Assembly: GCF_003609575.1 (NCBI RefSeq)
Contig: NZ_MBTA01000003.1
Span: 135,997 to 199,996, forward strand
Reading direction: 5' to 3'
DNA from: Pelobium manganitolerans
GTDB lineage: Bacteria; Bacteroidota; Bacteroidia; Sphingobacteriales; Sphingobacteriaceae
DNA: 64,000 bases
The position numbers were made by a program, and so were the translations under genes. This document shows, piece by piece, positions 9,067 through 18,800 of this stretch (within the stretch, counting starts at the first letter, position 1; every line of letters starts with the position of its first letter). Under the pieces are notes generated by a model. That model made no database searches. It saw only the letters and a list, made by a program, of their open reading frames with translations, and was not told the DNA's origin.

Positions 9067-9404
9067 TAGACTTCTTCAAAATAGTTAACAATTAAAGATT
9101 TTATCAGCATCTCTTGCTCAAGCAAAGTATAAGCCGGTATGGGTTTTAGTTTTTTCCAATGCGGCCAGCCGTCCTGATCTAAACCTTCTAGTTCATAAAA
9201 ACCAAGCTCGGAAAAAAGGCGGCAGGTGGCAATGTGCATCAGCTCTTCCTTTTGCCGTTTACTAAATTTTAAGGGGCCTTTGCCCAATTCTTGTACGCCT
9301 ATTAAAAATAACATCACTTTAATGTCGGGCGTATCGGTATCAAAGTCTTGAGCTAGTTTATGTTGAAGTTCTTTAAACTTTATATTTACTTCTGCAGGTT
9401 TCAT
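9063..9404 (-). CDS. Conserved hypothetical protein
   Basis: I do not recognise a named family for this 113-residue protein. It has no signal peptide or membrane segment and looks like a small helical cytoplasmic protein (EVNIKFKELQHKLAQDF, KFSKRQKEELMHIATCRLFSELGFYEL) with a central Trp/Pro stretch (GLDQDGWPHWKKLKPIP). The codon use and the well-formed promoter immediately upstream support a real gene. Its stop lies inside the shared terminator. Confidence 0.7.
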   Translation of the reverse strand: MKPAEVNIKFKELQHKLAQDFDTDTPDIKVMLFLIGVQELGKGPLKFSKRQKEELMHIATCRLFSELGFYELEGLDQDGWPHWKKLKPIPAYTLLEQEMLIKSLIVNYFEEVY

Positions 9405-9408
9405 AATG

Positions 9409-9416
9409 CAAAGATA
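9409..9416 (-). promoter_or_regulatory. -7 promoter element, nearly leaderless
   Basis: On the minus strand TATCTTTG (9416-9409) is a perfect TAnnTTTG -7 element whose end is only 4 nt from the ATG at 9404. The predicted transcript start falls at or within a few bases of the start codon. No clear -33 TTTG is present. Confidence 0.55.
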
Positions 9417-9489
9417 ACTTTAGTAAAATAAGTTCTTGTTTTTGGAGGCCCGTCTGGGCTGTTTAGTTAAAATATGATAACTTAGCGGC

Positions 9490-9819
9490 TTGAATTTAAA
9501 GAAACATATCCAGTCTTTTTTATTCTATGTGCTTGCGCTCGCGATTTTAAGCGCTGCAGTTCCTTTGCACAACATTTTTCACCAGCACCATTACATACAG
9601 ACCGACCATTGCGGGGCAGGCTGTAAAAAACATTTAAAAACTTATACCAAGCCTTGCTGCACGGCAACCTATGCCCAGTTAATTGGCGATATGCCTTTGC
9701 AGGAACTTCACGTTAAGGTGGTACAACCGCTAAGTTTTATCAGCTGTTTTTATTTAACGGATAACTATTTCCAGTTTTTTCATCTCACCCGAAATAAAGC
9801 CCCTCCGGCGTTAAGCTAA
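9490..9819 (+). CDS. Small secreted or membrane Cys/His-rich protein (TTG start)
   Basis: No in-frame ATG precedes the hydrophobic segment and there is a stop at 9478-9480, so the TTG at 9490 is the only sensible start. The 109-residue product begins with a signal or anchor segment (FLFYVLALAILSAAVPL). It continues with a cluster of potential metal ligands: HNIFHQHHYIQTDHCGAGCKK, then CC and two further Cys residues. It lies 62 bp upstream of a TonB-dependent receptor in the same direction. The pairing and ligand cluster suggest periplasmic metal handling, which is inference. The protein does not match a family I can name. Confidence 0.6.
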   Translation: MNLKKHIQSFLFYVLALAILSAAVPLHNIFHQHHYIQTDHCGAGCKKHLKTYTKPCCTATYAQLIGDMPLQELHVKVVQPLSFISCFYLTDNYFQFFHLTRNKAPPALS

Positions 9820-9881
9820 AACCTTAACTACTTTATTTCAACTGCCCATTTTTTGGGCTTCATCTATTAATTTTTAACAAA

Positions 9882-12206
9882 ATGAAGCGTATATTATACA
9901 CGCTTGTGCTACTTTTATGCGCAAGCTATACTTATGCTGCCGATATTATTTTTAGCGGTAGCGTTGTTGATGCACAAACCAAACAGCCATTACCAGGCGC
10001 AAGCATTAACATCCCCGATTTAAAACTTACAACCCAAACTGATTTGCAAGGGCGTTTTTCCTTTAACCGGATTCCGGAAAACGGTGTTTTTTTAGTACAG
10101 GTTTCTTATGTAGGTTATCAGCATTTAAGCAAATCTGTGAATTTCAAAGCTAATAATCCGGTGGTGTTCCAGTTGGTTGCTAGCCGTATCGAGGCTAACG
10201 AAGTAGTAGTAACCGGTACCGTTAGCGGTTCTAGCAATAAAAAAAATAGTACCTCGCTAGGTGTGCTGTCATTGGAGGATATGCGCGCTACGCCAGCGAA
10301 CAACATCATTGATGCAGTTTCAAAAATTGCAGGTGTTTCGCAAATTTCTACTGGGCAAGCCATTTCAAAACCGGTAATCAGAGGGCTATCTTATAACCGC
10401 GTGGTAACACTAAGCGATGGTATAAAACAACAAGGCCAGCAGTGGGGCGATGAACACGGCATTGAGATAGACCAATTTTCGGCAGAAAGGATAGAGGTAC
10501 TGCGCGGTGCGGCCAGCCTGGTGTACGGTGCCGATGCTTTGGGCGGCGTAATCAATATTTTAGAACCGCTTACCGTTTCCGATGGTTTAATTAAAGGAGA
10601 GGTGCTTAGTAATTACGGCACCAACGCCGGATTAAGTGGCAGCTCGGCTATGCTTACCGGTAACAGCAGTGGTTTTGTTTGGCGTGGCCGCGCGAGTTAT
10701 AAAAATGCACATTCTTTTAAAACGCCCGACTATTATTTGCCCAATTCGGGTTTTAAGGAAACAGATTTTAGCGGGATGCTAGGTTTTAACAAAGCTTGGG
10801 GCTACAGCCACCTCAACGTATCCAATTTTAGGAGCAACATCGGTTTTTACGAGCCGGAGCTGGACGCCGCAGGGAATTTTGTAGATGAAGATGGAAATGC
10901 TTTTACCGATAGCGAACTAAAATCACGTAAGCTGGCATTGCCTAACCAGCAGATTAACCATTTTAAAATCGCCTCTAACTCTAATGTTTTGTTGCCAAGC
11001 GGGAGTTTAAAGCTCGATTTGGGCTACCAGAACAACGTCCGTAAAGAATTTGAAGATGTGGAGCCAGCCCTGTTTTTCGATTTAAAAACATATAGTGTTG
11101 ACGCAAAATACATCCGCGAAAAGCGTGAAGGAGCTTGGCAACCCATTTTTGGGATAAGTGCCGACTATGCCAACAGCCTAAATAAAGGCGAGGAATTTCT
11201 GATACCGGATTATAACAATTGGGGTTTTGGCCTGTTTTATTATATGAACAAGGAAACTGCCAACGGGAGCTTCAACTTTGGTTTACGTTACGATTATCGC
11301 AGAAACCAAGGGAAAGATTTGATAGACGATGGCGTACAACGTTTTACCGCTTTTGATAAGCAATTTTCTAACTTAAGCGGTGCAGTGGGTTTTACGCATC
11401 AATTTACAGAGAACTGGAATTTAAAAGCAAACCTCAGCAGTGGCTTTAGAGCGCCAAACCCCGCAGAGCAGGCATCAAACGGAGTGCATGAAGGTACTTT
11501 CCGTTACGAAAAAGGCGATGCAACTTTAAAATCCGAAAACAGCTATCAAGCAGATTTAGCCTTGCAATACACCAGCGCCAACATTGATTTTAGTTGGGGC
11601 ATTTATAACAACTATATCAGTAACTATATATTTTTAGCGCGCAACAATAACGAAACCATCAGCGTTACAAACGAGGGTGGCGCAACTTCTTTAATGCCTT
11701 TATTTAGGTATCAGCAAGCTAAGGCCAACTTTTACGGTACAGATGCTACCTTTATTTACCACCCCTTTGAGTTTTTGCATTTCGAAAATAGTTTTAGTTA
11801 TGTGCACGCTCAAAACCTAAAGCTAAACCAGGCTTTGCCATTTATCCCAGCAGCCAGTTTAAGAAACGAACTGCAGTTTGAACCCAATATTAAAGGTTTA
11901 GTGCACAGCCACATTTCCGTGGGTTTAGAAAGCAATTTTGCGCAACGCCGTGTTGCTAGCTTTGAAACCACTACCGCAGGATACACCTTATTGCAGGCAG
12001 GTTTAGGAACGCAATTTAACATTGGTAAACAAAAGGTTGATTTGCATATAACCGCCAACAACTTGTTGAACAAGCGTTACTACAACCATTTAAGTCGGTT
12101 TAAACCGGGCCGTTTAGACGAATCGGACCCTAGTTTCGGCATTTACAATCCGGGGCGCAACATCACTTTCGGCTTGTATTTGCCTATTGGTGGGCAACTT
12201 AGGTAG
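9882..12206 (+). CDS. TonB-dependent outer-membrane receptor, possibly for a metal ion
   Basis: The 774-residue protein has a signal peptide (to about residue 19), a carboxypeptidase-regulatory-like domain (about 22-105, SGSVVDAQTKQPLPGASI), a plug domain starting at NEVVVTGTVSG, and a beta-barrel that ends in NPGRNITFGLYLPIGG. The plug holds the signature GLSYNRVVTLSDGIKQQGQQ followed by WGDEHGIEID, seen in receptors annotated for zinc, copper or related substrates. The substrate assignment is inference, supported by the Cys/His-rich small protein just upstream. It differs from the SusC protein further right, which belongs to the SusC/RagA subgroup. Confidence 0.85.
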   Translation: MKRILYTLVLLLCASYTYAADIIFSGSVVDAQTKQPLPGASINIPDLKLTTQTDLQGRFSFNRIPENGVFLVQVSYVGYQHLSKSVNFKANNPVVFQLVASRIEANEVVVTGTVSGSSNKKNSTSLGVLSLEDMRATPANNIIDAVSKIAGVSQISTGQAISKPVIRGLSYNRVVTLSDGIKQQGQQWGDEHGIEIDQFSAERIEVLRGAASLVYGADALGGVINILEPLTVSDGLIKGEVLSNYGTNAGLSGSSAMLTGNSSGFVWRGRASYKNAHSFKTPDYYLPNSGFKETDFSGMLGFNKAWGYSHLNVSNFRSNIGFYEPELDAAGNFVDEDGNAFTDSELKSRKLALPNQQINHFKIASNSNVLLPSGSLKLDLGYQNNVRKEFEDVEPALFFDLKTYSVDAKYIREKREGAWQPIFGISADYANSLNKGEEFLIPDYNNWGFGLFYYMNKETANGSFNFGLRYDYRRNQGKDLIDDGVQRFTAFDKQFSNLSGAVGFTHQFTENWNLKANLSSGFRAPNPAEQASNGVHEGTFRYEKGDATLKSENSYQADLALQYTSANIDFSWGIYNNYISNYIFLARNNNETISVTNEGGATSLMPLFRYQQAKANFYGTDATFIYHPFEFLHFENSFSYVHAQNLKLNQALPFIPAASLRNELQFEPNIKGLVHSHISVGLESNFAQRRVASFETTTAGYTLLQAGLGTQFNIGKQKVDLHITANNLLNKRYYNHLSRFKPGRLDESDPSFGIYNPGRNITFGLYLPIGGQLR

Positions 12207-12366
12207 TATGGTACCAAAAAATTTGAAGACGGTGATTTCGGCAAGTTCTGGAGAGATGAGATTCTAGAATGGGTACGAAGCCGTACAAAAAGGAAAGATT
12301 GGTGTATAACTAAAATCGCAGTTATTTTTACGTCAGACTATTCTTTAATAGGATTAATGCTTTTTA

Positions 12367-12442
12367 TTTAGGGCTGTTTTCGGCTATAATGCGTAGTTTG
12401 CATTATAAATTGTAGCATTTGTTGCGCAAAAACAGCCCTAAA
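12367..12442 (+). repeat. Nested inverted repeats in the glucokinase leader
   Basis: Outer arms TTTAGGGCTGTTTT (12367-12380) and AAAACAGCCCTAAA (12429-12442) are perfect 14-bp inverted copies. Inside them TATAATGC (12385-12392) and GCATTATA (12400-12407) form a second perfect 8-bp pair. The structure ends 9 nt before the ATG at 12452, so in RNA it would occlude the translation start region. It could be a regulatory leader, a terminator/attenuator or a mobile palindromic element. Confidence 0.6.
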
Positions 12443-12451
12443 TTTAATCAG

Positions 12452-13204
12452 ATGAACAAAACAGCTCCCGAAAATATACTGGTAATTGACATTGGCGGTT
12501 CACACGTGAAAGGCATTATCATCAACAGCAATCTTAAAGTTGTCCATCCTTACCAAAAAACGCCCACGCCTCCAAACCTTAAGCCCGCTACGCTTATGGC
12601 TACCATTAAAACCTTGACAAAAAATTTCACTCATTTTGATAAGGTAGCAGTAGGTTTTCCGGGTTATGTAAAACAAGGCATAGTGTACACGGCGCCCAAT
12701 TTAAACGATTTTGCTTTCCGTAAATTTCCGTTGAGCGAAGAACTGGCCGCATTTTTTAATAAACCGGTGCGTTTAGTAAACGATGCCGATTTGCAAGGTT
12801 TTGCACTGGTAAAAGGCAAGGGTTTTGAAATGGTAATTACCTTAGGAACCGGTTTTGGCACCGCACTGTTTATGGATGGCGTACTTTTGCCGCACCTAGA
12901 ACTGGCTCACCTGCCTGTACGTAAAAATTATGATTACGATGATTTTTTAGGCGATGCTGCTTTGGAGTTAGAAGGGGATAAAAAGTGGAACAAAAAGCTT
13001 AAAGAGGTTTTGGATAATTTTAGAACGGTTTTCAACTTTGACCATTTATACATTAGCGGCGGAAATGCTAAACATATCAACTTTGCATTGCCGGAAGATA
13101 TTAGCATTGAGAGCAACCGAGACGGTATAAAAGGTGGCGCCGTGTTGTGGAATGCCGTGGAGACTTACAGCCTAAAAACCATATTTCCTAAAAGCATTGC
13201 GTAG
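12452..13204 (+). CDS. ROK-family sugar kinase, polyphosphate-glucokinase-like
   Basis: Start chosen at ATG 12452 (MNKTAPENILVID); an in-frame TTG at 12419 lies inside an inverted repeat. The 250-residue product has the ROK phosphate-binding loop DIGGSHVKG (residues 13-21), a hexokinase-like VNDAD segment, LGTGFGTALFMDGVLLPHLELAH, and a C-terminal GGNAKHI loop. This layout, and the short length, resemble polyphosphate-dependent glucokinases (PpgK) more than ATP glucokinases. The phosphoryl donor cannot be told from sequence. It precedes zwf and pgl, so it likely makes glucose-6-phosphate feeding the oxidative pentose phosphate pathway. It is cytoplasmic. Confidence 0.82.
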   Translation: MNKTAPENILVIDIGGSHVKGIIINSNLKVVHPYQKTPTPPNLKPATLMATIKTLTKNFTHFDKVAVGFPGYVKQGIVYTAPNLNDFAFRKFPLSEELAAFFNKPVRLVNDADLQGFALVKGKGFEMVITLGTGFGTALFMDGVLLPHLELAHLPVRKNYDYDDFLGDAALELEGDKKWNKKLKEVLDNFRTVFNFDHLYISGGNAKHINFALPEDISIESNRDGIKGGAVLWNAVETYSLKTIFPKSIA

Positions 13205-13243
13205 ATTTTTAAATTAAAAGTCTTAATCCATCAAAACAATTGA

Positions 13244-13251
13244 TACTTTTG
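13244..13251 (+). promoter_or_regulatory. -7 promoter element upstream of zwf
   Basis: TACTTTTG at 13244-13251 matches TAnnTTTG, with no obvious -33 TTTG. If used, it leaves a leader of about 180 nt before zwf, a gap in which no gene is seen. Confidence 0.35.
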
Positions 13252-13437
13252 AAGCCAAACTGGCAAACGGATATATGTGTTCCGCAAACAATCAGCAAAT
13301 TAACACCACAAAAATCCCCGATAAGGGCTGCTTAAAAACGCGCTAGTGTTTTGTTGCGGTGTTGTGCCATAAACAAAATTTAACCCAACCATTTTAACAG
13401 CATATACAAAATCGTTAAAACAAACTCAACAATTTAA

Positions 13438-14958
13438 ATGAAATCTAACATTAAAACCAAGCCAACGATATACATGATTTTTGGCGGTACGGGCGATTTG
13501 GCAGAACGTAAGCTGATTCCGGCATTGTACAACCTTTTCTTAGAAGGGTATATGCCAAAAGAATTCGCAATTATAGGCCTTGGTCGTACCGATTATACTA
13601 ATGAGAGCTTTATCAAAAATTTATTGGGCGGCGTAAACAAGTTTTCGCGTAGCGGCAAAGCAGATAAAGATCAGTGGGCAGATTTTTCGAGCCGCATCAG
13701 CTACCTTAGAACCGATGTGAACAACGAGGGCGACTATGCTAAAATGGAGCAAGTGATTGATAAATACGAAGCAGAATGGTCCGAGCCGCCTGTAATTATC
13801 CACTACCTTGCCGTAGCACCGAACTTTTTCCCAATCATAGCCAGCAACTTGGCAAAAATGAAATCTGCCGGCGATGCAGAACGCACACGCGTGGTTATCG
13901 AAAAACCTTTCGGTCGCGATTTAGAAACCGCAAAAGAGCTTAACGCTTTATTGAGGAATATTTTTGACGAAAAGCAAATTTACCGCATAGACCATTATTT
14001 GGGTAAAGAAACCGTGCAAAACATGATGGCTTTCCGTTTTGCAAACGCCCTTTTTGAGCCAATATGGAACCGTAACTTTATTGAGCACGTACAAATTTCT
14101 GTAACAGAAGATATCGGTGTTGAGGACCGTGGTGGTTATTATGACGGCTCTGGTGCTTTGCGCGATATGTTGCAGAACCACATTTTGCAGGTTTTATGCT
14201 TGGTAGCGATGGAGCCACCGGTAAACTTTGATGCAGAAGAAGTACGTAACCGCAAAGTGGACGTGTTGCGTGCCATGCGCAAATTTGGCCCGGAAGAAAT
14301 TAGATTTAACACCGTGCGCGGCCAATATGGCGAAGGCTGGGTTAAAGGCGAGAAGGTTGAAGGCTACCGCCAAGAGCAAGGCGTAAATAAAGAATCTAAC
14401 ACAGAAACTTTTGCGGCCATTAAATTTTTTATTGATAACTGGAGATGGCAAAACGTACCTTTTTACGTGCGCACAGGCAAGCGTATGCACCAAAAATCGT
14501 CCATCATCAGCATCCAGTTTAAAGATGTGCCGCATCTAATTTTCCCTAACAACTCCTCAGAAAGCTGGCAGCAAAACAGGTTAATCATTAGCATACAGCC
14601 AGAGATGAGTATCCGTTTGCAGGTGCAGGCCAAACGCCCAGGTTTAGATATGACTTTAAACCCGGTAGATATGGTTTTCAATTACGATGGAACCTACGAA
14701 ACAGATACGCCAGAAGCATACGAAACCTTGTTGTTGGATGCTATGAAAGGGGATCAAACTTTATTTATGCGTGGCGACCAGGTAGAAACGGCTTGGGATT
14801 TGATTATGCCTGTGTTGGAAAGCTGGGAAGTTAAAAAGAGCATCAATTTCCCTAACTACTCGGCAGATAGCTGGGGTCCCGAAGCCGCTGAAGCTTTAAT
14901 TGCCAAAGACGGTTTCCATTGGTTTACCTTACCTATTAAAAAATCAGATAAAAAGTAA
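13438..14958 (+). CDS. zwf: Glucose-6-phosphate 1-dehydrogenase
   Basis: The 506-residue protein has the family's usual length and oxidises glucose-6-phosphate to 6-phosphogluconolactone with reduction of NAD(P)+, in the cytoplasm. The N-terminal Rossmann motif FGGTGDLAERKL is at about residues 16-27. The active-site signature RIDHYLGKE is at 183-191, with the conserved histidine. Its stop codon overlaps the pgl start by one base, so the two are translationally coupled. A 233-bp gap separates it from the glucokinase-like gene. Confidence 0.97.
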   Translation: MKSNIKTKPTIYMIFGGTGDLAERKLIPALYNLFLEGYMPKEFAIIGLGRTDYTNESFIKNLLGGVNKFSRSGKADKDQWADFSSRISYLRTDVNNEGDYAKMEQVIDKYEAEWSEPPVIIHYLAVAPNFFPIIASNLAKMKSAGDAERTRVVIEKPFGRDLETAKELNALLRNIFDEKQIYRIDHYLGKETVQNMMAFRFANALFEPIWNRNFIEHVQISVTEDIGVEDRGGYYDGSGALRDMLQNHILQVLCLVAMEPPVNFDAEEVRNRKVDVLRAMRKFGPEEIRFNTVRGQYGEGWVKGEKVEGYRQEQGVNKESNTETFAAIKFFIDNWRWQNVPFYVRTGKRMHQKSSIISIQFKDVPHLIFPNNSSESWQQNRLIISIQPEMSIRLQVQAKRPGLDMTLNPVDMVFNYDGTYETDTPEAYETLLLDAMKGDQTLFMRGDQVETAWDLIMPVLESWEVKKSINFPNYSADSWGPEAAEALIAKDGFHWFTLPIKKSDKK

Positions 14959-15677
14959 TGAGTTTAAAAGTTTTTAAAGAAAGCAACGAAGCTATTGCAG
15001 CATTGGCCGAGGTTTTTGTAGCAGATGCGAAAAAAGCCATCGCCAAAAATGATCGGTTTAGCGTGGCCCTTTCGGGCGGTAGCTCGCCAAAGAAACTTTA
15101 CGAGCTATTGGCCTCTAAATACAAAAACGAGCTGGACTGGAAAAAGGTTTACTTTTTCTTTGGCGACGAGCGTTATGTGGCGCATACCCATCCGGATAGC
15201 AATTACCTGATGGCAAAAACGGCCATGTTAGATAGCCTGCAAATAGCAGATAACCAAGTTTATAAGGTAGATACCGCTTTGGATCCGGCAAGTGCCGCCC
15301 TAGAATACCAACGTTGCATCTGTGCTTTTTTTAACGATAAGCCGGTGTTTGATTTGGTACTTTTAGGTTTAGGAGACGATGCGCATACCGCATCTATTTT
15401 CCCGGGTACAGATTTAGTTTGGATAGAAGAGGAATTGGTAAAAGAAGTTTACCTGAAAGATAAAGAAGTGTACCGCATTAGCTTTAGCGCAACATTAATT
15501 AATGACGCGGCGCACATCGCTTTCTTAACTTTTGGCGCCAATAAAGCAGATGCCATCAAAGCGGTTTTAGAAGGTGAGCGTGATGTAGCGCAATACCCCG
15601 CGCAACTTATTAAACCTCGCAACGGCGAGTTAGATTGGTTTGTTGATGAAGCAGCCGTGGGCAAATTAAGTAGATAA
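14958..15677 (+). CDS. pgl: 6-phosphogluconolactonase
   Basis: The 239-residue protein belongs to the DevB/SOL family and hydrolyses 6-phosphogluconolactone, the product of Zwf, to 6-phosphogluconate. Seen are the sugar-phosphate isomerase-like motifs ALSGGSSPKKLYELL, FFGDERYV and LLGLGDDAHTASIFPGT. The ATG overlaps the zwf stop by one base. No gnd gene is nearby, so 6-phosphogluconate dehydrogenase must be encoded elsewhere. A clear terminator follows. Confidence 0.95.
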   Translation: MSLKVFKESNEAIAALAEVFVADAKKAIAKNDRFSVALSGGSSPKKLYELLASKYKNELDWKKVYFFFGDERYVAHTHPDSNYLMAKTAMLDSLQIADNQVYKVDTALDPASAALEYQRCICAFFNDKPVFDLVLLGLGDDAHTASIFPGTDLVWIEEELVKEVYLKDKEVYRISFSATLINDAAHIAFLTFGANKADAIKAVLEGERDVAQYPAQLIKPRNGELDWFVDEAAVGKLSR

Positions 15678-15695
15678 AAACATCTTAGTATTATA

Positions 15696-15733
15696 AGAAG
15701 CTTCACCCCAAAAAGGTGGAGCTTCTTTGTTTT
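15696..15733 (+). terminator. Intrinsic terminator after pgl
   Basis: AGAAGCTTCACC pairs with GGTGGAGCTTCT (12 bp with one G-U) around a short C/A loop, then TTTG-TTTT. It separates the pentose phosphate genes from the HTCS gene. Confidence 0.8.
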
Positions 15734-15827
15734 ATCACCCTGTATTGGGTGGATGTAAAACTCAAACAAATACAATTTCCTGCCTAAAATTCTTATTTTG
15801 CAACGCTCTACAAGCACCTAAATTTAA

Positions 15828-18800
15828 ATGTCGAAAAAAACCTCGCTGTTGCTGTTTATATTTTTCATGGCGTTAAACATGCTTTTTGCACAACCGCAGG
15901 CGTATAATTTTTCACATTTAAGCATTGCCGACGGACTTTCCCATAACCAAGTCAACACCATCTATCGCGATAAGCAAGGTTTTTTGTGGATAGGCACTTT
16001 ATCCGGGCTTAACCGTTTCGATGGGTACGATTTTAAAGTTTTTCGGCACAACCCACAGGATACAACTACTTTGGTAGATGACTATATCAACAACATCTTA
16101 GAAGGGCCACAGCAAAAATTATGGATCATTACGCGCAATGGTTTAAATATTTATGATCCGCAGAACGAGCATATTATCAGAAACCCCACCACTTATTTGG
16201 CGCGCCTACGCTTGCCCTTGGATGATGAGTTGGTGGATATTAAAAGTGCCGACAGCACCTACTGGTTCTTGTTCCGCAAGAAAGGGATAATCCGCTACCA
16301 AGCAAAAACTAACCAAACTACGCTCTTTAAATTTGGGAAAAATGTAAAGCCCGTAGCATTGGCTGTATCACCTAAGCTACCGGTTTGGGTCATTTGCGAC
16401 AATGGCGACGCCGTCAGCATCCGCCAAAACCGAGCGCAAATATTTCCTAAACTTTTTGCCTCTTTTTACCGCGAAACCGAAGCCTTTAGTAGTGCTTTTT
16501 TAGATGCCCAGGGCGAGGTGTATCTGTTCTCTACTGCGCAATATAAAGGCGTTTACCACTATCGGCCACAGCAAAAACAGCTGTTGCATTTAAGTACGGC
16601 CAACACGCAGCTGCGCCTAAACACCAACTTGGTACGTGGCATAGTGCAAGACCAAGCCGGTAAGTTATGGATAGCCACGGACCATGGAGGCGTAAACATT
16701 TATGATAAAAACAAAAAACAACTGCTGTACTTGCTTAATCGCGAGTACGACCAAGCCAGCATCAGCCAAAACTCTATTAATACGGTTTATAAAGACGAGC
16801 GCGGATTCATCTGGCTGGGTACTTTTAAAAAAGGCATTAGCTACTATCACCCCGATATCAATAAATTTAAAACCTACACGCACCAGCCCTCAAACGCCAA
16901 CAGTTTGCCTTATTCTGATGTAAATACCTTTGCGGAAGACAAAAACGGAAATATTTGGATAGGCACCAACGGTGGGGGCTTATTGTATTGGGATAGGCGA
17001 AACAATACTTTTAAAACCTATAAGCACACTGCAAAAAATAAAGGTATCAGCAGTAATGTTATTGTTAGCTTGCTGATTGATGATGCTCAAAATCTTTGGA
17101 TTGGAAGTTACCACGGCGGACTGGACGTGTTTGACGGAAGCAATTTCCGTAGCCTACACCAAAGCACCGCAAATGCGGATGAAAGCGTTTTTTCCGTAAA
17201 GCAAAGCCGCTCGGGCGATATCCTTGTTGGTACGCTGGATGGCGGCCTAATACAATACAATCCCGCCACAGAGGTGCTTAAAACCTATACCACTGCCAAT
17301 AAGTTTTTAGCTTCCAACTATGTTTCTAGCATACTTGAAACGGCCAGCGGAGAACTTTGGTTAGGAACATCGGAAGGGATTGCTGTATTGAAAAAAAGCG
17401 GCTCGGTTTACAAAGAAAGCAAGCTTATAAACAGCAGTAATGGCCTTAGCAATAACAATGTAAACTGCCTAACCGGCGATGAAAAAGGCAATATCTGGAT
17501 TGGAACGCGCGAAGGACTGAACATTTATGATACACGCAAGCAAACGATAAAGGTTTATAGGCGCGATGACGGGCTGGCCGACAATAACATTCAGGCGATA
17601 CAGCGCGATGGGCGCGATGATATATGGGTGTCTACCTCGCGCGGCATTAGTAGGGTGCATTTGCAAAGTGGAAATATCCATAAAGCAACTTTTAACAGTT
17701 ACGATGAGCTAGATGGTTTACAGGGGCTCGAGTTTAACCTCAATTCGGCTTTTCTAACCCGCAAAGGCGAACTTATTTTTGGTGGTGCCAATGGCTTTAA
17801 TATTTTTAAGCCGCAAGATATACAAGTTAACCAGCATCCGATACGTTTAGCTTTTACAGATTTGCAGGTGCTCAACAATAGTATACAGCCTTCGGATGAT
17901 GCCGATGCTGTACTGCATCGTTCTGTTAATTATGCCAAGCAGATCACTTTGCAACCGCACCAAAACGTGTTCAGCATTTCCTTTGCCGGGTTCAATTTTT
18001 TTAATCCGGATAAGGTACGCTACGCTTACCAATTAGAAGGTTTTGATAAAACTTGGATTGATGCGGACCACAGCGCCCGCAAAGCAACCTACACTAACTT
18101 AGATGCCGGCGATTATCTTTTTAAAGTAAAGGCCAGCATTAACGGTTTAAATAACGAAACTCCCGTTAAAACTGTCAGAATAAAGGTATTGCCTCCGTTT
18201 TACGAAACGCCTCTAGCGTATTTTATTTATACTTTGCTTATCATCAGCTTGCTGTTGTATATCCGCCAGCGCGGTATTGATAAAATTAGGCGCGAGTTTG
18301 CTTTACAACAAGAACGTAAGGAGGCCCAGCGCGTGCATGATATGGATTTGATGAAGATAAAATTCTTTACCAACGTTAGCCATGAGTTTCGCACGCCGCT
18401 TTCGCTGATTTTAGCGCCCATTGATAAGTTTTTGAAACACACGCCCGAAGGCGAAGAAAAACAACAATACGAGCTGATTAAGCGCAATGCCAAACGCCTG
18501 CTTAACTTGGTAAACCAGCTGATGGATTTTAGGAAAATGGAGGTGAAGGAGTTGAAACTGAATGCTAAAAAAGGCAACGTTGTAGCCTTTATCCGCGATT
18601 TATCTTTCTCGTTTACAGATATTGCCGAGAAGAAACAGATTAACTTCCAGTTTGAATCGGAAGTGGAAAATCTAGTGACTTTTTATGATGAAGAGAAGCT
18701 AGAACGCATCATTTTCAACCTGCTTTCGAACGCTTTTAAGTTCACTTACGAGCATGGTTTTGTAAGCGTACACTTGAGTGTTGCCCGGGAGGAGAATCAT

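Noticed and set aside
12419-12451. TTG start for the glucokinase-like gene
   Set aside because: The 11 added residues come from an inverted repeat; the ATG at 12452 precedes the conserved ROK N-terminus directly.
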